64,000 nt of DNA from Candidatus Poribacteria bacterium (GCA_002709695.1 PAQF01000073.1:27017-91016), one strand, 5' to 3'. Numbered from the stretch's first letter, positions 52,865 to 62,708 are shown. Translations and numbers: made by a program. Notes: generated from the sequence alone by a model not told the origin.

Positions 52865-53791
52865 GTGTTGAACAATATGGAGTGGAAAGCAGAATTACAA
52901 GGGATAGCGAAAAATAGTCATTCTCCTGCGTCTCGGTTGCGCTTTGACGAACCGTTGAGTAAACACACCTATTTTAGAATTGGTGGTTCAGCAACTGTTT
53001 ACTACGAGGTGGGGAGCATTGAAGATTTAATTCAGGTTGTTGCTTTCAAAAGCCGACAGTTATTACCAGTAGTTTTAATTGGGCGTGGGTCGAATTTCTT
53101 GGTTAGTGACAACGGATTTGAAGGTATAGTAATTCGCTTAGTGGGTGATTTTGATCGAATTCGATACGAAGGTGAGATTGTATATGCTGGTGGGGGGGTA
53201 TCACAACCCAAGTTAGCCAAATCTGTGGCTAGTCATGGGTTAAGTGGTCTTGAATTTGCTCTTGGTATTCCAGGTTCAGTTGGTGGTGCTATGATCATGA
53301 ATGCTGGTGCTTGGGGCAATGATTTTGGAGAATTTGTCGAGCAGATACGGGTCATGACAGATCAGGGAGAAATACTGAAACTCTGTCATGATCAAGCTGG
53401 TTTTGCTTACCGCCGGAGCAAATTAGACAATTACTTTTGCGTCCTTGATACATCTTTGCGGTTAGTGCAGGGTAATCCTGAAGAAGTTACGCAGTTGATG
53501 CGGGAGTATTATCAGCGCAAGATTGCCAACCAACCATTTGTAGAGGGAAGTGCTGGTTGCATGTTTAAGAATCCTCCGAATCATTCTGCGGGAAGATTGA
53601 TCGAAGAGTGTCGTCTTAAAGGGACAAGAATTGGGGATGCCGAAGTCTCTACAATGCATGGTAACTTCATTGTCAATCATGGCAAAGCTAAAGCTAAAGA
53701 TGTACTTGAACTTATTGATTTAATACAAAATCGTGTGAAGGCCGAGAAAGAAATCGATCTACAAATGGAGGTTAAATTACTCGGCTTCTGA
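52865..53791 (+). CDS. murB: UDP-N-acetylenolpyruvoylglucosamine reductase
   Basis: A FAD-dependent reductase that makes UDP-N-acetylmuramate for peptidoglycan. The FAD-binding block IGRGSNFLVSDNGFEG, GLEFALGIPGSVGGAMIMNAGAW-type motifs, FAYRRSKL and the catalytic GSAGCMFKNPP segment are visible. It is a type II MurB by length (308 residues). GTG at 52865 or ATG at 52877. It stands apart from a mur/fts cluster. Confidence 0.95.
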   Translation: MLNNMEWKAELQGIAKNSHSPASRLRFDEPLSKHTYFRIGGSATVYYEVGSIEDLIQVVAFKSRQLLPVVLIGRGSNFLVSDNGFEGIVIRLVGDFDRIRYEGEIVYAGGGVSQPKLAKSVASHGLSGLEFALGIPGSVGGAMIMNAGAWGNDFGEFVEQIRVMTDQGEILKLCHDQAGFAYRRSKLDNYFCVLDTSLRLVQGNPEEVTQLMREYYQRKIANQPFVEGSAGCMFKNPPNHSAGRLIEECRLKGTRIGDAEVSTMHGNFIVNHGKAKAKDVLELIDLIQNRVKAEKEIDLQMEVKLLGF

Positions 53792-53795
53792 CTCC

Positions 53796-54947
53796 TTATT
53801 CTTCTACTTGACGTCGGTGCCAATCGTCTTGCCATAAATTGAAAAACAATTCACGGTATGGATGTTCTTTAATCAAGTCTTCGTTTAGTGTAACTCCAAG
53901 TCCTGGTCCTGATGGCAGGGAGAAATAGCCATCGACGACTTCGGGGCAGCCAATAGCTGCCTCTTTAACCCAAGATTCCGAGAAATCATTGAAGTGTTCT
54001 TGGATTTTGAAATTGGGTGTACTAGCTGCAAAATGCAGTGAGGTTGCCGTTGATACAGGACCTCCGACATTATGTGGTGCTACTAGCATGTAACACATGT
54101 CTCCCATGGCAGCGATTTTCTTGGTTTCCAACAAACCGCCTGTTTGGGTAATATCAGGTTGTAGGATGTCGGCAGCTTGCATATTAATGAGTTCACGATA
54201 CTCATATTTGTTGTAGAGTCTTTCTCCAGTTGCTACCGGAATATTAATTTTTCGTTCGGCTTTGGCTAGGGCTGCCAAATTATCCGGAGGAACAGGTTCT
54301 TCGACCCAACTGGGTTTGAATGGTTCAAGCTCTCGTGCAATCTCGACCGCTGTGGATGGGCTGAAGCGACCGTGCATTTCAACCAGAATCTCCACATCTT
54401 CGCCAACTGCATCCCGAACCGCTTCAACGAGAGAGATGGATCTCTGCTTTTCGTCATGTTCTAATTCGTAATTGCCGGCACCGAATGGATCAAATTTCAA
54501 GGCTTTGTATCCTTTCTTGATTACTTCTTTAGCAGCAGCATGAAATTCTTCAGCTGTCCGTTCAACCTTGTACCAACCATTAGCGTAAGCTTTTATTTTT
54601 TCGCGGCAGGCGCCTCCAATTAGTCGGTAGACTGGTTGATTAACAACTTTTCCGATGATATCCCAACAAGCGATTTCGATTAAACTGATTCCCGTGGAAA
54701 CAATTTCTCCGGCTCGTCCATAGTCGTTTCGAAACATCCTTAGATATAGATCTTCGATGTTAAATGGGTCGTTACCAATAACATGTCTGTGTTTTACCCC
54801 GTTAAGATAAGCTAAGAGTGCATCTGTTCGGTTTACCATGCGGGCTTCACTAATTCCGCTAATTCCTTCGTCCGTTTCAACTGTAACGAAAGTCAAATTC
54901 CGCCAACTTGTTCCCATAACTAGTGTTTTAACGTCTGTTATTTTCAA
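53796..54947 (-). CDS. Mandelate racemase/muconate lactonizing enzyme family dehydratase
   Basis: A 383-residue enolase-superfamily enzyme of the D-galactonate dehydratase/MR group. Expected residues are the KFDPFGAG lysine strand, metal ligands in VEMHGRF, VEEPVPPDN and ATGERLY, and the Asp-His dyad DITQTGG with APHNVGGP. It would abstract a proton next to a carboxylate of an acid sugar, then lose water. It is convergent with murB by 4 bases. No sugar transporter or kinase is adjacent, so the substrate is open. Confidence 0.9.
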   Translation of the reverse strand: MKITDVKTLVMGTSWRNLTFVTVETDEGISGISEARMVNRTDALLAYLNGVKHRHVIGNDPFNIEDLYLRMFRNDYGRAGEIVSTGISLIEIACWDIIGKVVNQPVYRLIGGACREKIKAYANGWYKVERTAEEFHAAAKEVIKKGYKALKFDPFGAGNYELEHDEKQRSISLVEAVRDAVGEDVEILVEMHGRFSPSTAVEIARELEPFKPSWVEEPVPPDNLAALAKAERKINIPVATGERLYNKYEYRELINMQAADILQPDITQTGGLLETKKIAAMGDMCYMLVAPHNVGGPVSTATSLHFAASTPNFKIQEHFNDFSESWVKEAAIGCPEVVDGYFSLPSGPGLGVTLNEDLIKEHPYRELFFNLWQDDWHRRQVEE

Positions 54948-55051
54948 ATTTTTTTACCTGTGTTGACGCTATATTTTTATTGTGATTCTGAACTAGTTTA
55001 ACAATTTTTAGCTTCAAACTCAATATGGAATAGTATAACGACTTTATAGTT

Positions 55052-55060
55052 TGGTATAAT
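55052..55060 (+). promoter_or_regulatory. Extended -10 promoter close to the bioA start
   Basis: TGGTATAAT is a perfect extended -10, with only 7 bases (55061-55067) before the bioA ATG. Transcription would start at or next to the A of the start codon, implying a leaderless mRNA. No good -35 is seen. Confidence 0.6.
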
Positions 55061-55067
55061 TCTTTAC

Positions 55068-56420
55068 ATGAGTTCAAAACAGACATTGATAAGATGGGAC
55101 AAGCAATATCTTTGGCATCCTTTTACTCAGATGAAGGAGTGGTTTGAGGAAGAGATTATCATCGTTGAACGTGGAGAGGGTATTTACCTCGTTGATATTG
55201 ATGGTAAGCATTATATTGATGGAATTTCCTCTGTGTGGACAAATGTGCATGGTCACAGACGTCAGGAAATTGATGATGCGCTGAAGGGGCAAATTGACAA
55301 AATCTCGCATTCCACTCTGCTAGGATATTCAAATGTGCCTGCGATAGAGCTTGCTAAAAAGCTTGTTGAGATTACACCGGAGGGTTTAAATCGCGTTTTT
55401 TACTCTGACAATGGGTCGACCGCCGTAGAAGTTGCCTTGAAAATTGCTCATCAATTCTGGCAGCATCAAGGTGAGGCTCATAGAGACACTTTCGTTTCTA
55501 TTGATTATGCTTATCATGGTGATACTATTGGTGCAGTTAGTGTTGGTAAAATAGATTTATTCCACAAAATTTTTCAATCACTTCTCTTACCATCGATTTC
55601 TGTACCTACCCCTTACGTGTATCGATCGGAAGTTAGTGATGATCCAGTTGAGGTGCGCGATGCATGTTTGTATAAGTTGGAGTGTGCTCTGCAATCGGGT
55701 GCTGACAGAATTTCGGCTATCATTGCTGAACCTATTGTTCAGGCAGCTGGAGGTATGTTGATTGCTCCTGATGGATTTTTGCGTGGTGTTGCTGACCTGT
55801 CCCGAAAATATGGAATTCTACTGATTTTGGATGAGGTCATGACAGGTTTGGGCCGGACAGGCAAGATGTGGGCTTGCGAACACGAGGGTGTTGCCCCAGA
55901 TATTCTATGCACAGCCAAAGGTTTAACCGCTGGATATTTGCCATTAGCTGCCACTGTGACAACCGATCGGGTTCATGACGCATTTCTAGGCGAATATCAT
56001 GAAATGAAGACCTTTTTTCATGGCCATACATTTACTGGGAATCAACTGGGTTGTGTCGCTGCGTTAGCTAACTTGGGGATCTTCGAACGAGAAAATGTAA
56101 TTGAAAAAATCCAACCCAAAATTACCTATTTTAAAAATTGCCTCCAAACATTCTATAATCTTAAACACGTTGGTGATATTAGAACCATAGGAATGGTTGG
56201 CGCGGTTGAACTTGTGCAAAACAAAACAACCAAAGCGGAATTTTCATCTCAGCTTAAAGTTGGCATTCGGGTTTGTAAAGCGGCTTTGAAACATGGAGTA
56301 ATATTACGTCCTTTGGTAAACACAATTGTTATTATGCCGCCACTTTCAATTACAATCGCTGAGTTAGATCAGTTAATAGATGCGGTCTATTCAGCAATTC
56401 GAGAAGTATTAGAAGCTTGA
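55068..56420 (+). CDS. bioA: Adenosylmethionine-8-amino-7-oxononanoate aminotransferase
   Basis: A PLP class III aminotransferase in biotin synthesis. The BioA hallmark WHPFTQMKEW (residues 16-25), SNGST-like YSDNGSTAVEVALK, DEVMTGLGRTG, the PLP-lysine region TAKGLTAGYLPL and FFHGHTFTGN are present. Length (450 residues) is normal. No Shine-Dalgarno site precedes the ATG. bioB, bioF and bioD are not in the window. Confidence 0.95.
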   Translation: MSSKQTLIRWDKQYLWHPFTQMKEWFEEEIIIVERGEGIYLVDIDGKHYIDGISSVWTNVHGHRRQEIDDALKGQIDKISHSTLLGYSNVPAIELAKKLVEITPEGLNRVFYSDNGSTAVEVALKIAHQFWQHQGEAHRDTFVSIDYAYHGDTIGAVSVGKIDLFHKIFQSLLLPSISVPTPYVYRSEVSDDPVEVRDACLYKLECALQSGADRISAIIAEPIVQAAGGMLIAPDGFLRGVADLSRKYGILLILDEVMTGLGRTGKMWACEHEGVAPDILCTAKGLTAGYLPLAATVTTDRVHDAFLGEYHEMKTFFHGHTFTGNQLGCVAALANLGIFERENVIEKIQPKITYFKNCLQTFYNLKHVGDIRTIGMVGAVELVQNKTTKAEFSSQLKVGIRVCKAALKHGVILRPLVNTIVIMPPLSITIAELDQLIDAVYSAIREVLEA

Positions 56421-56426
56421 GTTTCC

Positions 56427-58487
56427 TTAAAAACGACCTCTAGTAACTGATCTATTGCCAGAAGCGTCGGTGACCATAATGGTAATTGTGTGTTCTTCTC
56501 CTTCCCGATTCTTGGTTTCGAGGAAGAGGACCTCTTTATGGGAGTCGAGAATCCCGTCTTCTGAAAACATGGCCTGCCAATGTTCAGCACTATCGATCTT
56601 ATAGCTAGCTGAATTGATTGGACTGAGTTCATCAGTGACAACACACGAGATTTGAAGGATGTTATTTTCGGTTAGGTTGGATTTGACTTCGGCCAGAACG
56701 GGTTGGGTATTGTCAATATCGAAAGGAGCACTTATTTTTTCTATTGAAATTGCCTCATTAGCTATGTTGCTCAATTTATCCGTAGCTTCAACTTTAAGTT
56801 CGTATCGACCGTTAGGCATTGAAGTCGAATCCCAAGTATAATTTGGGGATGTTAATTCTTCCTTTATTAACTTCCAATTTTTTTCATTGATTTCCTTATA
56901 ATAGATGTTAAATAAGAGTTTATCCCCATTTCGGTCTATTGCCTTCCAAGTAGCAGAACGAATTTTATGATTTTGGACTGAGTTTTGTTTGTTGTTGTTT
57001 TGGCGCTCTTTAGGAGGAGGGCCAATGTTGATCTTCAGGTTATTTATGTCTGGTGTAATATTGAAATGCACTGACGCAACCCGTACCTTTTTCAGTATAG
57101 GCACTAGCGTGGCCACGCTAGTACTAAGGGTCGAGCGCCACTGGAGAAAACGAGCAGGAGGACTTGCAATTTGCGATCCTTCAGGTATGGAGAGTTCTTC
57201 TGACCAACCACTCCAAGTGTTATCAGGTTTGTCCGTATTACCGGATCTAGTTGCTAGTGTTATAGTGGTACCTTCGGGTGAACTTCCTTCCCAGTGGATC
57301 TTTCCCCATTGTGAGACTGATTTCGTGTCGTGGGGAACTGAAAGTAGGGTTCCTGTTGCTTCGTATTCATCTGCTAGTTCGAATATTTTCCCGGTGTTTC
57401 CAGTAGCTAGTATTAGCTTTCCTGATCTCGCTTTATGTATGGCTATGATTTGTCCCGCCTCACATTTAGCTAATGATACAAAATCTCCATTCATATCAAC
57501 TTGATAGACCTTGCCACTGTCGCCTGTACCAACAACCAGGTGTTCCTCATCTATTATCATTGACAAGACCAGGGGGTCTGGAGACATCCACAAGCGTGAG
57601 ACAACATTGTCTGAGGTAATACGGTAGATGAACGATTTTTTTTGTTCAGGGGGTCTGCCGTCTGGAGTTGGGGGACCACTGGGCCTACGCGGTTTGTCTT
57701 GCCCCGGTTGTGGGGGTTGTGTTGTTACTGTACCGGCAAAAACATTGCCATTTGCACCTGCAACAAGTGTGCGTACCTCTTTTTGTCCGGTTTGGTGGAT
57801 AACCGAAACTGACCCGTTCATGTCAATTCGAAAGATTGTGCCCTTTCCATCGCTGCCAGCATAGATGTTATCGTTGTGAAAGAGTAAGCTGGTTAGATTA
57901 GTTTCATCAGAGTCAAAGAATATGTCTACTTTTTCGTTCGGTGTAATCTTGTAAAGTTTGCCGTTTGTACCTGTTGCGGCATATAGGTTACCAGACTTGT
58001 CGAAAGTTAATGACCAGACATAGTTTTCATCTGCATTGAGAATTGTTTTTGGTGTGTTTCCACCTGCTGGGATTTTGTAGACCAATCCACTTGGAGCTGT
58101 GCCAGCATAGATGTTATTTTGAGTGTCGATAGCCAAACTTAAAATTGAGACTTCAGGGGAATTATAGAAAAGGGAGAATTGTCCATCGGGAGTAACTTTA
58201 TAGATTTTGCCTTTGTTTCCGGTTCCTGCATAGATATTGCCAAGTGAATCTTCGGCTAGGCACCAGATATAAAGTTCTTCTGTTTCATCAACGATTTTCT
58301 TCAACTTATGTGTCAGCATTACCTCACCTTTACTGGAGATTACGACAGATTCTAGGGTTCCGCTGGACAAATTCTGATGATTTTGCTGCGTCCATGTTGC
58401 TGTTTTAACTGCGAGTAATGGACTTGTAATCGATAAAGTGAATAAAACCACTATGAAAATACGAAAAAACTGATGAAATGTGACCAT
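56427..58487 (-). CDS. Secreted beta-propeller protein with C-terminal Ig-like region
   Basis: A protein of 686 residues with a signal peptide (about 1-26). Residues 60-400 hold repeated blades with the pattern (N)xYAGTxxxGxVYKI (for example NIYAGTGNKGKIYKVTPDG, NIYAGTAPSGLVYKI, NLYAATGTNGKLYKI), indicating a seven-or-so-bladed propeller. A Pro-rich loop (PPQPGQDKPRRPSGPPTPDG) interrupts it. The C-terminal 250 residues contain Ig/fibronectin-like strands and a cadherin-like end (VTDASGNRSVTRGRF). It lies 45 bases downstream of the S55 peptidase, so the two are co-transcribed. Propellers of this kind may sense or bind ligands; no enzyme motif is visible. Confidence 0.75.
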   Translation of the reverse strand: MVTFHQFFRIFIVVLFTLSITSPLLAVKTATWTQQNHQNLSSGTLESVVISSKGEVMLTHKLKKIVDETEELYIWCLAEDSLGNIYAGTGNKGKIYKVTPDGQFSLFYNSPEVSILSLAIDTQNNIYAGTAPSGLVYKIPAGGNTPKTILNADENYVWSLTFDKSGNLYAATGTNGKLYKITPNEKVDIFFDSDETNLTSLLFHNDNIYAGSDGKGTIFRIDMNGSVSVIHQTGQKEVRTLVAGANGNVFAGTVTTQPPQPGQDKPRRPSGPPTPDGRPPEQKKSFIYRITSDNVVSRLWMSPDPLVLSMIIDEEHLVVGTGDSGKVYQVDMNGDFVSLAKCEAGQIIAIHKARSGKLILATGNTGKIFELADEYEATGTLLSVPHDTKSVSQWGKIHWEGSSPEGTTITLATRSGNTDKPDNTWSGWSEELSIPEGSQIASPPARFLQWRSTLSTSVATLVPILKKVRVASVHFNITPDINNLKINIGPPPKERQNNNKQNSVQNHKIRSATWKAIDRNGDKLLFNIYYKEINEKNWKLIKEELTSPNYTWDSTSMPNGRYELKVEATDKLSNIANEAISIEKISAPFDIDNTQPVLAEVKSNLTENNILQISCVVTDELSPINSASYKIDSAEHWQAMFSEDGILDSHKEVLFLETKNREGEEHTITIMVTDASGNRSVTRGRF

Positions 58488-58532
58488 GTAATTCTCTCCT
58501 CTAACATAATTGAGTACTGTTTTTAACCAGAT

Positions 58533-60389
58533 CTATCGTGCGCTTCGATTAACCATAATTCGCAGGAAGCGACTTCCAGCTAGAACATAACCAGTTGATG
58601 TTTTTTCCGTATGGAGAGTTCTACCGCGTGTATACCCTCCTTCTCCGGATTGTGTTTGGCTGTTCATAACAGATAACATTGACACAGTTGGCTCGGGGAA
58701 TTCTTCGCCTTGAACAGTCATGCCGAATTTTGGGATAAAAAGTTCAACAATAAGATCCGAATTGTTCTCGCCACGTTGTAATAGTTTAACAAGTTGATTG
58801 ATGTTTTTAGGTTGATAATTTAGTGGAGCACGCTGACGTTGCCAGTTCTCATAGGACGCACCACTGGAGACAAGAAGTGTTACTTGCCCTTCAGGTGTAT
58901 TCTTTGGGATAGTAATTTGAGCTTTTTGAATGATTGGGTTTTCTAGGTATGGGCGTAAAATCACGGATATGTTGATTAACTCCTCAGGATGGTAGCTGTC
59001 TTTTTCAATTCGAAGACCTTCAATGATTGCAGTTTTTCGTTTGTCTTCAATTTTAATATTGATATCGACTTTATCAATTACCACTTTATTATAAGGATTA
59101 TCCATTAAATCAATTAGTGGGCTTATTGAACGATATGCCGCAATACCTGGCGACCCACTTGATGAGAAGATATTGCTGTGGCTTATTTCGTGTGTCTCTA
59201 GGTCTTTTTGCTTAGCTAATTTAATTTTAGTATCAATGTTTATTTGGTGATCTCCTCTATACATCTCTATAGAATCGATTATATTCCAAACACCCATCAT
59301 TGCCATTATACTGGCCATGTCAGGGTCTCTCACTACTTCGTATTTTTTCTTATGAGTTTTTCCATCAGTTGTTTGAATCATCGCTTCTATTGGTAGGAAA
59401 TTTGGATAGTCTCCGATCACGCCGGCAATAGCGCCTTCTCTGTCCTGTACGAGTGTGCCTATTGGCTCGGTCGCAGATGCATATTTACTTGATCGTGTAT
59501 TGAGAGGCAGGATAAAGTGTACATATCCACTTGAGATGGGGAGGTTTACGTTTCCTTCACCATTCATTGCGTGACCGAAAGCGAGCATTTGCTTGCCTTC
59601 TATATAGGTAATTGTCCCATAACCGAAGGCTGCAAAATCGCCTCTAGCATATTCAATTCCAACTATTTGGCCGGATGCTACTGGGGCATTTTTCATTGGT
59701 GCTCCACCGCCGGAACCTTGAATAGGTACCATTCCGTATTCCTCAAATACGGGCTTAAGAACTTCCATAATTTGTGGATTTGTCGTTGAAAGAGCTAGGG
59801 GTGTCTGAATTACAGCTGATTTAGGCTTCGTGGTTGGTAGATGTGGAATATCAAACTGATTAGGTGCCGTCTTAGGTATTTCACCCAATGGGAAAAAATC
59901 AATATCCTGAGCCACAAGGTTTTTTGGGAGTTTGAATAAATTGTTTCCAGCGTACTCAGGATTTGGTGTCATGCCTCGGTGAGTTACTTCGACCATCATC
60001 TGAATGGGAGTAACTCCTCCTATATTAGCATGCTCACGTTGGTTCCAAAAGGCTAGAGAAAAAGCGCCAATCAATCGACCATCAATATAGCAAGGGCTAC
60101 CACTCATCCCGCCAGCGCCACCCGTTTGCTTGAAATTTTCACTTAATCCTTTGATCCAGATAACGTGCCAAGTTGGTGTATAGTTATATTCAATACTGAT
60201 AACTTCAAAGTCAAACGGTTCGACAGTTGTACCGGAGAAGACGGTGTAGCATTTGCCTTGCATACCAGCTTTAATTTCTGCTAGTGGCATGAACTTCTCT
60301 GAATCCCATTTGATCTGCGCTTCTGCTAAGGCAAAACCTGCCAAAATAGTTGCTGTGATTATTGCTATGCTAATCCTTCTAAGTTCCAA
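58533..60389 (-). CDS. SpoIVB-type (S55 family) serine peptidase domain protein
   Basis: A protein of 618 residues with a signal peptide (1-24). The N-terminal half shows the S55 fold known from SpoIVB: the nucleophile motif GGMSGSPCYIDGRLIGA (about residues 93-109), an AFGHAMNGEG block near 270, then PISSGYVHFILPL. SpoIVB cleaves a regulator in sporulation, but diderm homologues are common and not tied to spores. The second half is beta-rich and unassigned. A mature cysteine follows the nucleophile motif. It heads a two-gene unit with the propeller protein. Confidence 0.82.
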   Translation of the reverse strand: MELRRISIAIITATILAGFALAEAQIKWDSEKFMPLAEIKAGMQGKCYTVFSGTTVEPFDFEVISIEYNYTPTWHVIWIKGLSENFKQTGGAGGMSGSPCYIDGRLIGAFSLAFWNQREHANIGGVTPIQMMVEVTHRGMTPNPEYAGNNLFKLPKNLVAQDIDFFPLGEIPKTAPNQFDIPHLPTTKPKSAVIQTPLALSTTNPQIMEVLKPVFEEYGMVPIQGSGGGAPMKNAPVASGQIVGIEYARGDFAAFGYGTITYIEGKQMLAFGHAMNGEGNVNLPISSGYVHFILPLNTRSSKYASATEPIGTLVQDREGAIAGVIGDYPNFLPIEAMIQTTDGKTHKKKYEVVRDPDMASIMAMMGVWNIIDSIEMYRGDHQINIDTKIKLAKQKDLETHEISHSNIFSSSGSPGIAAYRSISPLIDLMDNPYNKVVIDKVDINIKIEDKRKTAIIEGLRIEKDSYHPEELINISVILRPYLENPIIQKAQITIPKNTPEGQVTLLVSSGASYENWQRQRAPLNYQPKNINQLVKLLQRGENNSDLIVELFIPKFGMTVQGEEFPEPTVSMLSVMNSQTQSGEGGYTRGRTLHTEKTSTGYVLAGSRFLRIMVNRSAR

Positions 60390-60588
60390 TCAGTCCACCT
60401 CGATCTCTGTCTAACAGTCTGTTTCAATTATGCCTAAACACCGGTTTATCATAAACAATTGCATAGTTGAATGTCAAAACAAATCTTGCATTGGGTTGTG
60501 TCTTCTGTTTGTGATAGTTCTTTCCAATTTTAAACGTATTGTTGCGTTGTGTAATATGTTTAATAGTGTTTTTGTTCCTGATGCTTAG

Positions 60589-61485
60589 TTAGAAAATCTG
60601 TTTAAGTAGATCGATCAGTAGAATACCGTCAATGGTCAAGACAACGAACCCAAAATAAAAACGTATTGAACTAGCATTTATCTTTTGAGTTGCGATAGCA
60701 CCAAATTGTGCTGATATTGTTGAACCGATAAGCAAAATAGTAATTAATGCTAGGTTGATATTTCCTCTTACTCCGTGGGAAATAGTACCGAAAATGACAG
60801 AAAAAAATACAATAAATAAGCTAGTGCCAATAGCCATTTGGGTGCGGATACCGTAACCATAGATTAAGAAAGGTAATATAATTACTCCTCCGCCAATACC
60901 AAGCAATCCTGGTATTATTCCGATTAATAGTGCAGGGTATGCTGCCGCAAAAATTGAGATTTTTTGGAGTCCACTATTTGGAAATGTAATGTAAGGAGGT
61001 ACAGGTAAGCTCCTGAGTAAGCCATTTGGTGGATTTTGGCTATTCTGTTTTGTTGTGGATTCGACCAAAATTCCTATAGCAACAAACATCAATAGTATGA
61101 AAAACAACAACTTCGGATAGAATTCGATTGCTAGTATCTGTTGTGTGCCAATCTGCATTTGCCCCATTAATTTAAACTTTTCCAGAATGCGGGCGCCAAT
61201 TTCAACTCCAATGATGCTGCCCCCACTGAATGTTATTGCTAATTTCAGGTCTACATTACCCAGTTGCCAATGTCTTAGTGTAGCTGAGAAAGAAGTCCCA
61301 ATTGCTTGAGCAAGTATACTGCCCACACAAATCTCAAAAGGTATGCCGAAGAATATCTGAAGGATTGGCGTGATGAGGGCTCCTCCTCCAATTCCGAAAA
61401 GCCCGGAAAGAAAGCCGACGGTGCAACCTACCGCAAGTAGTCCCAAGATGTTGACAGATACACTACCGTCAATAATAAGTTGCAT
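60589..61485 (-). CDS. TauE/SafE-family sulfite or anion exporter
   Basis: A 298-residue membrane protein with about eight helices in two repeats. Each repeat carries the family motif: GFLSGLFGIGGGALITPIL near the start and GIIPGLLGIGGGVIILPFLIYGYG in the second half. TauE/SafE proteins move sulfite, sulfonates or other organic anions. It starts only 2 bases after the stop of a small upstream frame and lacks its own Shine-Dalgarno site, which suggests translational coupling. Confidence 0.92.
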   Translation of the reverse strand: MQLIIDGSVSVNILGLLAVGCTVGFLSGLFGIGGGALITPILQIFFGIPFEICVGSILAQAIGTSFSATLRHWQLGNVDLKLAITFSGGSIIGVEIGARILEKFKLMGQMQIGTQQILAIEFYPKLLFFILLMFVAIGILVESTTKQNSQNPPNGLLRSLPVPPYITFPNSGLQKISIFAAAYPALLIGIIPGLLGIGGGVIILPFLIYGYGIRTQMAIGTSLFIVFFSVIFGTISHGVRGNINLALITILLIGSTISAQFGAIATQKINASSIRFYFGFVVLTIDGILLIDLLKQIF

Positions 61486-61487
61486 TT

Positions 61488-61625
61488 CTAGATGTGGTAT
61501 TCAATTTGGGGGGAGGGCTGGTGTGATTTTTTGGAACGCCGCCAGTACAAGTTGAATATCCAATTTACTATTGTTGCCCAGGCGATTGGAAAAAAGAGGC
61601 AGCCCAAAATATAAATTAATCTCAT
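61488..61625 (-). CDS. 45-residue membrane protein upstream of the TauE/SafE gene
   Basis: A short frame on the minus strand (ATG at 61625, TAG at 61490-61488). It begins MRLIYILGCLFFPIAWATIV, a clear membrane helix followed by NWIFNLYWRRSKK and a Pro/Gln tail. TGAGG lies 4 bases before the ATG. The stop is 2 bases before the TauE ATG. It could be a small partner or a coupling leader peptide of the exporter. The codons form an uninterrupted, hydrophobic pattern, but 45 residues is short and no family is recognised. Confidence 0.55.
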   Translation of the reverse strand: MRLIYILGCLFFPIAWATIVNWIFNLYWRRSKKSHQPSPQIEYHI

Positions 61626-61746
61626 TCTGCCTCAGAGTATAGGATGAAGCTAGGCATCATGTAAAGGAGAAAATAGTTGGGTTTGGTTTAGCGTTATGAA
61701 TTGGAAACTGTTTTCCATAACGTTTTCATGATGAGTAACTAGCGTA

Positions 61747-62640
61747 TTAGAAGCAAACGCGGAAGCCAATGACGAATTCAGTGTATTCTTTACTGAATAG
61801 GTCGTATCCAATACAGGTTGCGTAGTCGTGATTATAATACCAAGCTCCTCCGCGCACGACTCGGAAATTTTGGTTTTCATCATACCATGTGCTAGTCCAC
61901 TCCCATACGTTTCCAAGCAGATCGTAACAACCAAATTGGCTGATACCTTCTGGAAAGGTGCCAACGGGTGTCGTTGTTCTTGCACCTGCTTCCGCCGTAT
62001 TACAACGCGGTTTGTCGATTTGGTCTCCCCAGGTGAATAACCTGTCATCGTCGCCACGTGCGGCTCTTTCCCACTCTTCGAATCTGGGAAGACGTCCGCC
62101 TACCCAATCCGCATAGGCCTCTGCATCTTCACTACTGACCCAAACAACTGGATGGTCACCAGTATTGGGTGGGAACTGTTTATCTTCCCAAGCAGAAGGA
62201 TACCGGTGACCCGTTGCATCAATAAATTGTTTGTATTGTGCGTTAGTTACTGGGTAGCGACCGATTTTAAAGGTATCAACAAAAACTGGAGTGAGGGTTT
62301 CACCTATGAGAACTGTCCCTGCAGGGACTTCAACTTCGTTATCAAAAATAGTAAGGGCAGCATCTCGAATATCTGGATTAGAGTGTGACAAGGCCCTTCC
62401 TAAGGGCGAAGTTAAGGCACCTATTGGAACACTTAATTGGTTTGTTTTATTCCATTTCAGGTCTGTTGCTAAGAGTAGCATAGCGGCGTTTGTGACTGAG
62501 TGGTCAAAGTGCCATGACCAGTATTGGTTTATGATGAGTTGTAAATCTGCTGATGTATTGGTTCGCAGGGGGGGGAGGCGTGGTTGAGATACACCTCCTG
62601 ATTTTCTGCTGTTATCATCTAATTGGATTAGTTTCGCCAT
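61747..62640 (-). CDS. SUMF1/formylglycine-enzyme-like protein with N-terminal extension
   Basis: A 297-residue protein. The first 100 residues are unrelated to the domain (DNSRKSGG, then a helical region). The FGE fold follows: VPAGTVLIGE, IGRYPVTNAQYKQF, PVVWVSSEDAEAYADWVGG, RLPRFEEWERAARG, FTWGDQIDKPRCN, GCYDLLGNVWEWTSTWY, RVVRGGAWYY and GFRVCF. The catalytic first cysteine of GGS(Y/W)xC is Tyr (GGAWYYNHDYATC), although a Cys occurs a few residues later. As for the other copy in this window, formylglycine-generating activity is doubtful. It is cytoplasmic by sequence. Confidence 0.85.
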   Translation of the reverse strand: MAKLIQLDDNSRKSGGVSQPRLPPLRTNTSADLQLIINQYWSWHFDHSVTNAAMLLLATDLKWNKTNQLSVPIGALTSPLGRALSHSNPDIRDAALTIFDNEVEVPAGTVLIGETLTPVFVDTFKIGRYPVTNAQYKQFIDATGHRYPSAWEDKQFPPNTGDHPVVWVSSEDAEAYADWVGGRLPRFEEWERAARGDDDRLFTWGDQIDKPRCNTAEAGARTTTPVGTFPEGISQFGCYDLLGNVWEWTSTWYDENQNFRVVRGGAWYYNHDYATCIGYDLFSKEYTEFVIGFRVCF

Positions 62641-62708
62641 CTGACTTTTTATGAAATTCCATTTTTAGAAAATACCATAATTTGTTGTGTCATGTCAAAC
62701 GGGAGGCC

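Noticed and set aside
56989..57504. 171-residue plus-strand frame inside the propeller gene
   Set aside because: It is complementary to the propeller gene and lacks a ribosome site or domain.
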